Positions 34,805 to 43,604 of a DNA stretch of 64,000 bases are shown piece by piece. Source of the stretch: Chryseobacterium sp. CY350 (GTDB lineage: Bacteria > Bacteroidota > Bacteroidia > Flavobacteriales > Weeksellaceae). The stretch lies in the NCBI RefSeq assembly GCF_027945075.1, contig NZ_CP116034.1, positions 868,001 to 932,000 of the forward strand, given 5' to 3'. The notes beneath the pieces are model-generated. The model was not told where the DNA came from, did not search any database, and saw only the letters and a program-made list of their open reading frames with translations. How positions within the stretch are numbered: the stretch's first letter is position 1; each line of letters begins with the position of its first letter. The position numbers and the translations under genes are program-made.

Positions 34805-34834
34805 AAAGTTCTAAGAAATTAATCTTAGAACTTT
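34805..34834 (-). terminator. Intrinsic terminator of the first barrel gene
   Basis: AAAGTTCTAAGA (34805-34816) pairs perfectly with TCTTAGAACTTT (34823-34834). On the minus strand it runs into T's, about 27 bp after the barrel gene stop. Confidence 0.85.
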
Positions 34835-34860
34835 CTTTATGAATAATATTTTGCTGTTAA

Positions 34861-35475
34861 TTACTTAGCAAATACATATTTAACACCGATACCAACGTTA
34901 GCTAGGTTTAAACCGAAGTTGAAGTTATTTGTATTTTGAGCACCTTCAACATCCCATTTAGTAGTATTGTAACCAAATTCACCGATTGTAGCTTCAATAG
35001 TCCAGTTTTTATTTAAGAAATAATCTAAACCTGGCTTCACAGAAACTCCGAATGAATTGTATTTAACTTTGTCAGAAAGTGAAGTGTTGTTTTCAGTTTC
35101 TTCATATTTTGAATTTCCGAATTCCATTGGAACTGAAAGCTGACCAAAGATATATAATTTATCTCCTAAAGTCCAGTATTTTCTTACGAAAGGTTCTACA
35201 ACGAATGCAGATAAAGTTGCTTTTTCGAAACCGTCATTGTAAGTAGCCTTTTCACTGCTTGAAGCATAACCAACTCCTACTCCAATAGCCAAGTTAGGTG
35301 CAACAAAATAACCTACAGTTGGGATAATTCTGAAGTCTTCAGTTTTTGTATCGTCATTATTATCTTCAGTAGAAGAATAAGCAGCAGTTCCTGATAGATA
35401 TACAGTTCCTTTAGCAATTTGAGCGTTTGATAAACCGAAAAGTGCAACAGCACTTGCAATTAATAATTTTTTCAT
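34861..35475 (-). CDS. Outer-membrane beta-barrel protein
   Basis: 204-residue protein with a signal peptide (residues 1-18, ending GLSNAQ), followed by repeated amphipathic strands (TVYLSGTAAYSS, TVGYFVAPNLAIGVGVGY, and others) and a final aromatic-type strand (GVGVKYVFAK). This is typical of porin-family/OmpA-like barrels of Bacteroidota. No ligand can be named. It is the first of three tandem minus-strand barrel genes, each with its own terminator. Confidence 0.78.
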   Translation of the reverse strand: MKKLLIASAVALFGLSNAQIAKGTVYLSGTAAYSSTEDNNDDTKTEDFRIIPTVGYFVAPNLAIGVGVGYASSSEKATYNDGFEKATLSAFVVEPFVRKYWTLGDKLYIFGQLSVPMEFGNSKYEETENNTSLSDKVKYNSFGVSVKPGLDYFLNKNWTIEATIGEFGYNTTKWDVEGAQNTNNFNFGLNLANVGIGVKYVFAK

Positions 35476-35637
35476 TTTGAATAATTTTATACTTTCTTGG
35501 CTGCAAATGTATAATGACGAAATCTAATATTAAAATTTGTTAACATGATAAAAATCACCCATGAACATTGACTTTTTTGGATTAAAATCAAATCAGGGAG
35601 AATTACTTAAATAAAATTTAAAAATATTAAATAAAAA

Positions 35638-35659
35638 ACTCCAATTTTGCAATTGGAGC
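35638..35659 (-). terminator. Terminator of the second barrel gene
   Basis: CTCCAATT (35639-35646) pairs with AATTGGAG (35651-35658). T6 follows on the minus strand. Confidence 0.85.
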
Positions 35660-35684
35660 TTAATATGACTTATTTAAAAATATT

Positions 35685-36206
35685 TTACTTTAAAAAGAAA
35701 TTGACCCCAAAGTTGATCGCTCCGAAATTATTATCTATTCTTTCTCTGTCAAAATCTCTTCTGCTTCCGACAGTTTGATATCCAATATATAATTCAGCTT
35801 TCGGCATTTGATAACCAAATTTCGGCTGCGCGTATAAACCACCATCTACTCCATCTTTCACTGAAATTGCGTATCCTAAATCTAAAGCAACGAAAATAGG
35901 CGCTTTTGCAAATCTATATTTCCCTGCAACAGCAATGGGTATGAAGCCAAAATCATCAGATTTATAACGGTTACCTCTAAATTCATAATCTTTACCTACA
36001 AAATGTGAGTAACCTGTAGCCACACCAAGATCGAAGTTTTTTGCGATGTTCCACATATAAGCTCCGTCTACACCAAAGGTAAAAGAAGAATAACTGCTTG
36101 CATCTCCCACAGGAACGCCGATGTGACCACCAAGTTTTAGTCCTTCCTGTGCGTGAGCTGCGCCTCCAAACAATGCGAATGCACCTAATAAAAGTAATTT
36201 TTTCAT
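35685..36206 (-). CDS. Outer-membrane beta-barrel protein
   Basis: 173-residue protein. The ATG at 36206 is chosen over one at 36245 because it starts a clean signal peptide (MKKLLLLGAFALFGGAAHAQ) with a basic N-region. The mature part has eight to ten amphipathic strands (FGVDGAYMWNIAKNFDLG, VAGKYRFAKAPIFVALDLGYAI) and a final GVNFFLK strand. It is similar in layout to its neighbours but divergent in sequence. No function is assigned. Confidence 0.76.
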   Translation of the reverse strand: MKKLLLLGAFALFGGAAHAQEGLKLGGHIGVPVGDASSYSSFTFGVDGAYMWNIAKNFDLGVATGYSHFVGKDYEFRGNRYKSDDFGFIPIAVAGKYRFAKAPIFVALDLGYAISVKDGVDGGLYAQPKFGYQMPKAELYIGYQTVGSRRDFDRERIDNNFGAINFGVNFFLK

Positions 36207-36288
36207 TTTTATTGATTTAAAGTTTATTATGACTAATGATTTCACATGAATAGCAAATTAGATGCCGCTTGGTACCACATCACAAAAA

Positions 36289-36311
36289 AAGCAGGACAAA
36301 ATGCCCTGCTT
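36289..36311 (-). terminator. Terminator of the third barrel gene
   Basis: AAGCAGG (36289-36295) pairs with CCTGCTT (36305-36311). T-rich sequence follows on the minus strand. Confidence 0.8.
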
Positions 36312-36334
36312 ATATCTTTGGAAAATGTAAATTC

Positions 36335-36997
36335 TTAGTTTCCTCCAAATTTGAAACCTACACCAACTTGTAAGAAGCTGTTTGTAAGTTTTTCTCCATT
36401 TGCAGCATCTTTAGCTAAATTAGATACACCCATATTATATCTCGCGTCGAAAAACAATCCATTCTCAAGCATATATTCAGCACCGATGAAGGGAGCAATA
36501 TTTAAAGTATTTGTTTGATCTTTAATATCAACTTCATCACCAATCGAAATTCCTACTCCTGGTAAATTAATTCCGGCATTCACTTCATACTTTGTTTTAG
36601 CAGAAATTATAATTCCGAAACTTGCTCCTGCAGAAAATGATAAATTTTCAGTTGCAAAGTATTTAGCAGAAATTGGAACTAACACAGTACCAAAATTAAT
36701 TTTTGCTTGAGCAGCAATAAATGTGTTTTGGTCAACTTCAACAGCTTCATCGATTTTACCACCCAACGGAGAATATAAAACTTCTCCTTGAAGACCAAAT
36801 TTATCACTTATTTTGTGCTCAACAACACCACCAACATAGAAAGTATGTAATGGATCGGAACTTTCAGATCCTTCATTAGATTTAGCTTTTAAAGTTGACA
36901 TAGAATAACCTGCTTTAACACCAAATCTTGTTTCTTGCGCTTTCACAGCTACAGAACCAAACATTGCCAAAGAAGCAACCAATAATAATTTTTTCAT
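36335..36997 (-). CDS. Outer-membrane beta-barrel protein (porin family)
   Basis: 220-residue protein with a signal peptide (1-20, ending AVKAQ) and PorT/OMP-barrel-type strands (ETRFGVKAGYSMSTLKAK, FGLQGEVLYSPLGGKI, and a final LQVGVGFKFGGN strand). This matches the porin family of Bacteroidota. Third member of the tandem. The neighbouring PhoH gene starts further upstream on the same strand and ends only 95 bp before it. Confidence 0.8.
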   Translation of the reverse strand: MKKLLLVASLAMFGSVAVKAQETRFGVKAGYSMSTLKAKSNEGSESSDPLHTFYVGGVVEHKISDKFGLQGEVLYSPLGGKIDEAVEVDQNTFIAAQAKINFGTVLVPISAKYFATENLSFSAGASFGIIISAKTKYEVNAGINLPGVGISIGDEVDIKDQTNTLNIAPFIGAEYMLENGLFFDARYNMGVSNLAKDAANGEKLTNSFLQVGVGFKFGGN

Positions 36998-37092
36998 AGT
37001 TTAAAGTTTTAACAAATTTTAAGACTCCAAATATATCACTTTTTATAGAATGGCAAAATATTTTCAAAAAAATATTAAAACTTAAAAAAAAC

Positions 37093-38049
37093 TTATTCTT
37101 TTGACCTCTTGTCTTCCTCATTGTAAGCAAGAATAATTTTCTTTACAACAGGATGCCTTACGACATCTTCTTCAGTAAGATAAACAAAACCGATCTCTTT
37201 TACATCTTTCAATATTCTCATGGCCTCTTTTAATCCGGAATGCTGTTTCGGAGGTAAATCTATCTGTGTAGGGTCACCGGTAATGATAAACTTAGCATTC
37301 ATCCCCATTCTAGTCAGAAACATTTTCATCTGTGCGTGCGTAGTATTTTGAGCTTCATCCAGAATTACAAATGCGTCATCAAGAGTTCTCCCTCTCATGA
37401 AAGCAAGCGGAGCAACCTCAATTACCTTTTTTTCCATGAAACCTTCCAGTTTCTCATGCGGAATCATATCCCGAAGTGCATCATATAAAGGCTGTAAATA
37501 AGGATCAAGTTTTTCTTTAAGATCACCCGGCAAAAACCCAAGACTTTCCCCTGCTTCAACGGCCGGTCTTGTTAATACAATCCTTTTCACCTCTTTATCT
37601 CGTAAAGCTTTTGCTGCTAAAGCGACACTCGTATATGTTTTACCTGTTCCTGCCGGTCCGATGGCGAAAACCATATCTTTTTTCTCGGTTTCTTTCACAA
37701 GTCTTTTAAGATTGGTAGTTTTTGCCTTTATTATTTTTCCGTTGACACCTTTTACGATGATGTCCTGATCAAAAACGAGATGTTTTTCATTTTCATCTTT
37801 AAGATTAAGAAAGTTTTCTACATCTTTAAGACCGATAGAATTATTTTTTGAAATAAACGACACGATGTCGTCTAGTTTTAGTTTAAATATATCAAGAGCT
37901 TCCTGATTTCCCATCGCAAAAATATGGTGATCTCTGCCGGTAATTTTAAGAGTTGGAAAGCTGGATTTTATTAAATTGAAATATTGGTTATTAACTCCGT
38001 AAAAGTTTTTTGCATCAATACCTTCTAAATCATACGTTAATTCAAACAT
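37093..38049 (-). CDS. PhoH-family ATPase
   Basis: 318-residue protein. N-terminal KH-like part (~1-110), then the PhoH ATPase with Walker A GPAGTGKTYT (131-140), the DEAQN Walker B-type motif, and the sensor region ITGDPTQIDLP. It is a cytoplasmic RNA/nucleotide-linked ATPase, induced in other bacteria by phosphate starvation; the role here is not shown by the sequence. It is divergent from the SAM-hydroxide adenosyltransferase-family gene, with 128 bp between starts. Confidence 0.92.
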   Translation of the reverse strand: MFELTYDLEGIDAKNFYGVNNQYFNLIKSSFPTLKITGRDHHIFAMGNQEALDIFKLKLDDIVSFISKNNSIGLKDVENFLNLKDENEKHLVFDQDIIVKGVNGKIIKAKTTNLKRLVKETEKKDMVFAIGPAGTGKTYTSVALAAKALRDKEVKRIVLTRPAVEAGESLGFLPGDLKEKLDPYLQPLYDALRDMIPHEKLEGFMEKKVIEVAPLAFMRGRTLDDAFVILDEAQNTTHAQMKMFLTRMGMNAKFIITGDPTQIDLPPKQHSGLKEAMRILKDVKEIGFVYLTEEDVVRHPVVKKIILAYNEEDKRSKE

Positions 38050-38177
38050 GCAAATATTTTTATTGTTTAGATTTTAAATTTAAAAGTTTTTTTTCAGATT
38101 TAAACCAAATTCTTATCCACATTATTTATTTCTTTCCTTTTATTTTAGATAAATTTGCAGTTCTATCAGATTTATTC

Positions 38178-39005
38178 ATGTCAATTATTACCCTCACCTC
38201 AGATTTCGGACGTTTAGATTACAGAGTTTCGGCTATGAAAGGGAAAATACTGTCTTTGAATCCTGAAGTCGACAGTATTGATATCAGCCATGACATTCAG
38301 GCATATAACCTTATTCAGACGTCCTATATTGTAAGAAATGCATACCGATATTTTCCAAAAGGAACCATTCATATTATTGCCGTAGACAGCTTTTTTCACA
38401 AATCAAGAAAAAATATTTTGTATAAAGCTGACGGATCTTATTTTATTGCAGCCGACAATGGATTGTTGAGTTTGATTTTTTTTGATATTAAACCTGAAGC
38501 GATTTATGAAATTACTCTTAACAACAGATTTGATGATGTTGTAAATTTTACTTCAACGGATGTCTTTGTTCCTGTGGCAGTACATTTGGCGAATGGCGGA
38601 CTTCCTGAAGTGATCGGAAGAAAGATAGAATCTGCAAAACAGCTTTTATTTCCAAAACCTGTTTATAATGAATCTGAAAAGATGATCATTGGTGAAGTAA
38701 TGTACATTGATAATTTCGGAAACATAATATCAAATATTAGTAAGGAATTCTTTGAAACTCTAGCCAAAGGTTTCGAAAAGTTTACAATAAAGTTCAGAAA
38801 TTTGAGTTTATCGAAAATCTACTCAAGCCACACGGAAGTTGTAACAGACTGGGACAGAGAAACCGAGTACCACGGGCAATCCGCAGCAATTTTCAACGAC
38901 AGCCAACAATTGGAATTAACCATTTACAAAGGCAGTAAAAAGAACGGTGCCAAAACACTTTTCGGATTAAACGTCGGAGAAAATATTTACATCGAATTTT
39001 TCTAA
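38178..39005 (+). CDS. SAM hydrolase/SAM-dependent halogenase family protein
   Basis: 275-residue DUF62-type protein. The start LTSDFGRLDYRVSAMKG carries the family N-terminal motif (TDFG-like), DISHDIQ follows, and ADNGLL matches the family. The usual VDPGVG motif is changed to VDSFF, with the Asp kept. Family members hydrolyse S-adenosylmethionine to adenosine and methionine. The ATG at 38178 is chosen because the 56 upstream in-frame codons are low-complexity and overlap the divergent promoter region; a TAAATTTG -7 element sits at 38150-38157. Confidence 0.85.
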   Translation: MSIITLTSDFGRLDYRVSAMKGKILSLNPEVDSIDISHDIQAYNLIQTSYIVRNAYRYFPKGTIHIIAVDSFFHKSRKNILYKADGSYFIAADNGLLSLIFFDIKPEAIYEITLNNRFDDVVNFTSTDVFVPVAVHLANGGLPEVIGRKIESAKQLLFPKPVYNESEKMIIGEVMYIDNFGNIISNISKEFFETLAKGFEKFTIKFRNLSLSKIYSSHTEVVTDWDRETEYHGQSAAIFNDSQQLELTIYKGSKKNGAKTLFGLNVGENIYIEFF

Positions 39006-39040
39006 AATTATCTATTTCATAAAAAAACCGATTTTTTTTA

Positions 39041-39048
39041 TATATTTG
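39041..39048 (+). promoter_or_regulatory. -7 element of the E2 gene
   Basis: TATATTTG at 39041-39048 matches TAnnTTTG, 20 bp before the ATG of the E2 gene. Confidence 0.45.
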
Positions 39049-39068
39049 TCAAAATCTAAAATTAGAAA

Positions 39069-40388
39069 ATGGCAGAATACAAATTATTGCTTCCTTCTAT
39101 GGGTGAAGGCGTGATGGAAGCTACGGTGATCACTTGGTTATTCAATGAAGGTGATCAGGTAAAAGAAGATGATTCGGTAGTAGAAATTGCAACAGATAAG
39201 GTAGATTCGGATGTTCCGACACCAGTTTCGGGGAAAATTGTAAAAATCCTGAAACAGAAAGACGAAGTTGCAAAAGTAGGTGAAGCCATTGCTATTTTAG
39301 AAATTGAAGGAGAAGGCGGAAGTACAGATGCACAAGAAGCTAAAACAGAAACTTCAACTCCGGACGCGGAAACCATCAAAGCAATTGAAGAGCCTTTAAA
39401 TCCAACAACTACTTCTCACGTAGAATTTTCGGGAGACCTTTATTTGTCACCTCTTGTAAAATCGATCGCTCAACAGGAAAATATTTCTGAATCTGAACTA
39501 AAAACCATTAAAGGAAGCGGTTTAGAAGGAAGAATTACCAAAGAAGATATTTTAGCACACGTTTCCAACAGAGGAAATCAGCCACAAAAAGAAACTCAGC
39601 AACAAGCTACTCCGGTTCAGGCAGCTTCTACTCCACCAGCGGCAACGTCAGCTCCGGCTTCTACAATTTCTGTAGCTGCAGGTGACGAAATCATTCCAAT
39701 GGACAGAATGAGAAAAATCATTGCTGAAAACATGGTGAAAGCAAAACACATCGCGCCTCACGTTACCTCTTTCATCGAGACAGACGTTACCAACGTTGTA
39801 AAATGGAGAGCGAAAAACAAAGATATGTTTGAAAAACGTGAAGGTGAAAAACTGACTTTCATGCCTATTTTTGTGAAAGCGATTGTGAAAGCAATTCAGG
39901 ATTTCCCGATGATCAACGTTTCTATCAACGGTGACAATATCATAAAGAAGAAAAATATCAATATCGGTATGGCAACTGCTTTACCAGACGGAAACTTGAT
40001 TGTTCCAGTAATTAAAAATGCTGATCAGTTATCATTATCAGGTTTGGCAAAAGCAATCAACGATTTGGCTTACAGAGCAAGAAATAAAAAATTAAGACCA
40101 GAAGATACTCAGGGAGCAACATACACAATTTCTAACGTAGGAAGTTTTGGCAACTTGATGGGAACTCCAATTATTCCTCAACCGCAGGTTGCCATTATGG
40201 CAATCGGAGCGATCGTTAAAAAACCTGCAGTTCTTGAAACTAAGGATGGTGATGTTATCGCAATCCGTCAGTTGATGTTCATGTCTCACTCTTACGATCA
40301 CAGAGTTGTTGACGGTTCTCTAGGTGGAATGATGCTAAAACACGTTCATGATTACCTTCAAAACTGGGACTTGAATACTGAAATATAA
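39069..40388 (+). CDS. 2-oxo acid dehydrogenase E2 (branched-chain type)
   Basis: 439-residue dihydrolipoyl acyltransferase. Lipoyl domain at 1-78 with lipoyl-Lys44 in ATDKVDSD; E3/E1-binding domain at about 123-165 (LSPLVKSIAQQENISESELK); catalytic core with His411 and Asp415 in DHRVVDG. The linkers are Ala/Pro/Thr rich. Its sequence is distinct from sucB in this window and resembles branched-chain or pyruvate-type E2. No E1 or E3 gene is adjacent, so it is an isolated subunit gene. Confidence 0.9.
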   Translation: MAEYKLLLPSMGEGVMEATVITWLFNEGDQVKEDDSVVEIATDKVDSDVPTPVSGKIVKILKQKDEVAKVGEAIAILEIEGEGGSTDAQEAKTETSTPDAETIKAIEEPLNPTTTSHVEFSGDLYLSPLVKSIAQQENISESELKTIKGSGLEGRITKEDILAHVSNRGNQPQKETQQQATPVQAASTPPAATSAPASTISVAAGDEIIPMDRMRKIIAENMVKAKHIAPHVTSFIETDVTNVVKWRAKNKDMFEKREGEKLTFMPIFVKAIVKAIQDFPMINVSINGDNIIKKKNINIGMATALPDGNLIVPVIKNADQLSLSGLAKAINDLAYRARNKKLRPEDTQGATYTISNVGSFGNLMGTPIIPQPQVAIMAIGAIVKKPAVLETKDGDVIAIRQLMFMSHSYDHRVVDGSLGGMMLKHVHDYLQNWDLNTEI

Positions 40389-40414
40389 GTAATGAGTAAT
40401 GGGCAATGAGTAAT
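40389..40414 (+). repeat. Short low-complexity direct repeats after the E2 gene
   Basis: Three overlapping copies of a GAGTAAT-like word follow the E2 stop. It is a small tandem-like stretch of unknown role. Confidence 0.5.
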
Positions 40415-40418
40415 TTTT

Positions 40419-40475
40419 GCCGATTTCAAAATATAACCTTCGAATTTTTTCGGAGGTTTTTTGTTTGAAATCGGC
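40419..40475. terminator. Terminator nested inside a 12-bp outer inverted repeat
   Basis: Inner hairpin AACCT-CGAA (40435-40444) with TTCG-AGGTT (40449-40458) is followed by T6 and acts as terminator of the E2 gene. An outer perfect repeat GCCGATTTCAAA (40419-40430) with TTTGAAATCGGC (40464-40475) encloses it. Confidence 0.8.
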
Positions 40476-40567
40476 TGTAACATTTTATAATAAATACGAA
40501 TAAAAAATGTAATAGAATAAGCTTTTCAGCTGTCTTACATTAGAACAAGAAATAAGATTCTCAAAAT

Positions 40568-41998
40568 ATGAAACAAATTTTCTTAACAGCTATAGCTTTA
40601 AATATTTCTGTTGCAGTTTTCTCACAGCAAACCAATCAGTTTAAATTAATTGACAATTATGTAAAAGAAGCTATTAAAGCAAACCAAATTCCCGGATTAG
40701 CTGTTGGTGTTATAAAAGATGGTAAAATAATTTTTGAACAATATTATGGAGTAGAAAATCTAGAAGACCTTAAAAAAGTAAGTCCATCTTCAATGTTCAG
40801 AATATATTCCACCTCAAAATTAATGACCAACGTGGGCATCTTTCAATTAATCGAACAAGGAAAATTATCTTTGGAAGATGATATCTCAAAGTATGTTGAC
40901 AATCTCCCAAAAGACTGGCAGAATGTAAAACTAAAGAATCTCCTTACACATTCGTCAGGAATACCTAATTTTATAGAATTTAGCGATATTTTGCCTGAAT
41001 ACTCAAGTTTTAAAACAATTGAGCGTTTAAGTAAAGAGAAAATGGATTTTACAACAGGAAATCAATATAGGTATAATCAAACAAATTATATGCTTCTTGC
41101 TATGATTATTGAGAAAATTACAGGACAATATTTTGAAAATTTCATTCTTAAAAATCAGTTTCCAGATGTTAAAAATCAAGTAGTTTTTTCTTCAAATGCT
41201 CTTGAAAAAATTCCGAACCGTATTATAAAGTATAATTACAATTCAGAAACGAAAGAATATCAAAAGTCTACGGATATTGAAGGGAAGAAGGCGTATCCGG
41301 GAAATGGATTAGCAATTACTCTTCCCGCCTTTTTAAAATGGAGCAGTCATTTAATCAAGAATGATTTTCTGAATCAAAAAACGAAAGATATAATGTGGCA
41401 ATCCTTTGATTATGGCAATAAAAAAGATGTCTTTGGATATGGTTGGGAAATCAGCAAAGCAAATAATATTCCGTCTTATGGCTTTTCTGGCGGGAATGTA
41501 AGTGCGTATAGAATCTTCCCACAAAATAATATGGCAATTGTCTTGATGTCGAACGGATATAATTTTTTCCCAGCTCAATATCAGATCGTTAATCATATTG
41601 CAGCAATTATTGATAGAAATTTAACTGATGAATATTCTTTAGCTGAAGAATCCGTCATTTTCGAATTTTCTAAAAAAGATAATCCCAATGCAGAAAAGAA
41701 TTATTATAATATTAAAGAAAAAAATCCGAAATGGAATTTCGAAGATACATTGAATAACACTGGATACATTTTATTGAGAACTTCAAGAATTAATGAGGCA
41801 CTAAAAGTTTTTGTGTTAAATGCCAAAGAAAATCCTCAATCGGCAAATGCTTTTGACAGTTTGGGTGAAGCATATCTTTCAATTAAAAACTATCCTTTGG
41901 CTATAGAAAGCTATAAAAAATCTTTAGTATTAAATCCTGAAAATACAAACGCTTCCAATATGATCAACAAAATACAGGATTTAATGAAAAAAAAGTAA
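40568..41998 (+). CDS. Serine hydrolase (class C beta-lactamase-like) with TPR-type tail
   Basis: 476-residue protein. A signal peptide covers 1-19 (ending VFSQ). Residues ~25-360 are a beta-lactamase/penicillin-binding-like serine hydrolase with Ser81-x-x-Lys84 in STSKL and a second-motif Tyr in YRYNQTNY. Residues ~395-470 form about two tetratricopeptide-like repeats (SANAFDSLGEAYLSIKNYPLAIESYKKSL). Exported to the periplasm or outer membrane. This domain pairing is common in Flavobacteriia. Beta-lactam hydrolysis is not implied; most of these are peptidase/esterase-like proteins. Confidence 0.87.
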   Translation: MKQIFLTAIALNISVAVFSQQTNQFKLIDNYVKEAIKANQIPGLAVGVIKDGKIIFEQYYGVENLEDLKKVSPSSMFRIYSTSKLMTNVGIFQLIEQGKLSLEDDISKYVDNLPKDWQNVKLKNLLTHSSGIPNFIEFSDILPEYSSFKTIERLSKEKMDFTTGNQYRYNQTNYMLLAMIIEKITGQYFENFILKNQFPDVKNQVVFSSNALEKIPNRIIKYNYNSETKEYQKSTDIEGKKAYPGNGLAITLPAFLKWSSHLIKNDFLNQKTKDIMWQSFDYGNKKDVFGYGWEISKANNIPSYGFSGGNVSAYRIFPQNNMAIVLMSNGYNFFPAQYQIVNHIAAIIDRNLTDEYSLAEESVIFEFSKKDNPNAEKNYYNIKEKNPKWNFEDTLNNTGYILLRTSRINEALKVFVLNAKENPQSANAFDSLGEAYLSIKNYPLAIESYKKSLVLNPENTNASNMINKIQDLMKKK

Positions 41999-42033
41999 CA
42001 TTCATTATAAAATAGATATTTCAATAAAAAGTT

Positions 42034-42059
42034 AATCCTGACTAGAGTTGGGATTTTTA
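42034..42059 (+). terminator. Candidate terminator
   Basis: AATCC and ACT pair with AGT and GGATT, followed by TTTTATTT. It lies about 35 bp after the serine hydrolase stop. Confidence 0.55.
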
Positions 42060-42110
42060 TTTGTAAAATATCATTAAATAATTTTATTTTTATATCTCCA
42101 AAACAAATAG

Positions 42111-43475
42111 ATGCTGAAAATTTTCACTCTCTTACGAAAAAGTCTTAAAAAATCCTTCGACAATATCCGAAACGAGCAGCTGAAGAATAATCTTCTCCAG
42201 GCGATTCCTTTCTGGATCGGCTCTGTGATTACAGGCTTTTTTGCGGTGATGTATGCCAAAATTTTTGCTTGGGGAGAAAAATTGTTAGACTTAATGCTGA
42301 ATTGGAATGACTGGATGATTTTCTTTGTCGCTCCAATCGGATTTGTACTGTCGTGGTGGCTGGTCAAAGAATTTGCTCCTAATGCAAAAGGCAGCGGAAT
42401 TCCACAGGTAATGGCAGCTGTGGAGCTTGCGAATCCAAAAGAACATACTAAAATCAGAAGTCTTTTAAGCTTAAAAATTATTGTTTTTAAAATTATCTCA
42501 TCGGTAGTTTTAGTAATTGGCGGCGGTGCAGTAGGGCGAGAAGGTCCGACTATCCAGATTGCGGGTTCTATTTTCAGGAAAGTGAATGAATATTTACCAG
42601 ATTGGTGGCCAAAGATCTCAAAGAAAAACATGATCATGACAGGAGCTGCGGCAGGATTGGCAGCGGCTTTTAATACACCACTCGGCGGAATTGTATTTGC
42701 CGTAGAAGAACTTTCAAAAACGCACATTAATTATTTTAAAACAGCTCTCTTTACGGCTGTAATTATTGCGGGTTTAACGGCTCAGACATTAGCAGGCTCA
42801 TATTTATATTTAGGATATCCAAAGACAAATGATGTTTCGCTAATGGTGATGTTTCCAATTATTTTAGTCGGAGGAATTGCAGGAATTTTAGCAAGTCAGC
42901 TTTCGGTTACAATGTTAAAAATTAATGATTGGAAAAAGAGAAAACTAAAAACCGACAGAGCGAACGTCGCTTTTTTAATATTGTGCGCTTTGTTTATAGC
43001 ATGCATCTCCTTTTTTATCAGCCGTGAAGTTTTAGGTTCAGGAAAAGAAATCATGGAACGCGTACTTTTCACTCAGGATAAACACGAAGATTGGTATGTT
43101 CCCATATTAAGAATGCTTGGCCCTGCCCTATCTTTTACTTCCGGTGGCGCAGGCGGAATTTTCGCTCCGGCTTTGACGGCGGGCGCAAGTATTGGTTCGG
43201 TAATTTCAGGGGCGATACATTTAACACCAAATGAAACCAATGTTGTGATTCTTGCAGGAATGGTTGCATTTCTTACAGGAATTACAAGAGCTCCGTTTAC
43301 GTCTGCTATCATTGTATTGGAAATGACGGACAGACATTCTTTAATTTTCCATCTGATGTTGGCAGGAATGGTTTCCTCAATTGCTTCAATTTTAGTGAGC
43401 AGACATTCCTTATATGATGTTTTGAAAGTGAATTTTCTTGTTGAAATCAGAAACAAAAAAAATGAAGCTGTTTAA
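42111..43475 (+). CDS. ClC-family chloride/proton antiporter-like protein
   Basis: 454-residue polytopic membrane protein. Conserved ClC motifs are GSGIP (94-98), GREGP with the gating Glu144 (142-146), the inner VEEL with Glu199/200, and GGAGGIFAPAL. Presence of both the external and internal Glu points to a Cl-/H+ exchanger rather than a channel. It lacks CBS domains. An antisense ORF of 217 codons lies across its start and is rejected. Confidence 0.93.
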   Translation: MLKIFTLLRKSLKKSFDNIRNEQLKNNLLQAIPFWIGSVITGFFAVMYAKIFAWGEKLLDLMLNWNDWMIFFVAPIGFVLSWWLVKEFAPNAKGSGIPQVMAAVELANPKEHTKIRSLLSLKIIVFKIISSVVLVIGGGAVGREGPTIQIAGSIFRKVNEYLPDWWPKISKKNMIMTGAAAGLAAAFNTPLGGIVFAVEELSKTHINYFKTALFTAVIIAGLTAQTLAGSYLYLGYPKTNDVSLMVMFPIILVGGIAGILASQLSVTMLKINDWKKRKLKTDRANVAFLILCALFIACISFFISREVLGSGKEIMERVLFTQDKHEDWYVPILRMLGPALSFTSGGAGGIFAPALTAGASIGSVISGAIHLTPNETNVVILAGMVAFLTGITRAPFTSAIIVLEMTDRHSLIFHLMLAGMVSSIASILVSRHSLYDVLKVNFLVEIRNKKNEAV

Positions 43476-43539
43476 ATTTAATTTAAAATGATAGAAATGA
43501 TTTCATTTGAATTTATTTCATCATAATACCGCTCATTTA

Positions 43540-43570
43540 TTGTGTATTATAAATATAATTCATATTTTTG
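43540..43570 (+). promoter_or_regulatory. Promoter of the rpsF-rpsR genes
   Basis: TTG (43540-43542), 20 bp, TATTTTTG (43563-43570), matching the Bacteroidota consensus. Predicted leader is about 28-30 nt to the rpsF ATG at 43605. Confidence 0.65.
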
Positions 43571-43604
43571 CACCTCGAAATAATTAACAAATTCATTTAA
43601 CATT

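Noticed and set aside
36915..37130. 71-codon minus-strand ORF overlapping the third barrel gene's start
   Set aside because: It is an alternate frame across the barrel gene's start and its upstream gap, without features of its own.
38010..38177. N-terminal extension of the SAM hydrolase-family protein
   Set aside because: The extra 56 residues are low complexity, overlap the divergent PhoH start and lie upstream of a TAAATTTG promoter element; the family starts at the ATG at 38178.
40389..40414. GAGTAAT direct repeats as part of a mobile element
   Set aside because: Only a short run of repeated words with no terminal repeats, transposase or target duplication nearby.
42074..42727. 217-codon minus-strand ORF opposite the ClC gene
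   Set aside because: It is antisense to a strongly conserved gene, has low-complexity sequence and no family resemblance.
43523..43550. Hairpin ATAATAC/GTATTAT upstream of rpsF as an S6:S18-binding leader
   Set aside because: It lies upstream of the predicted transcription start (promoter 43540-43570), so it would not be in the mRNA; it also lacks the expected bulge pattern.
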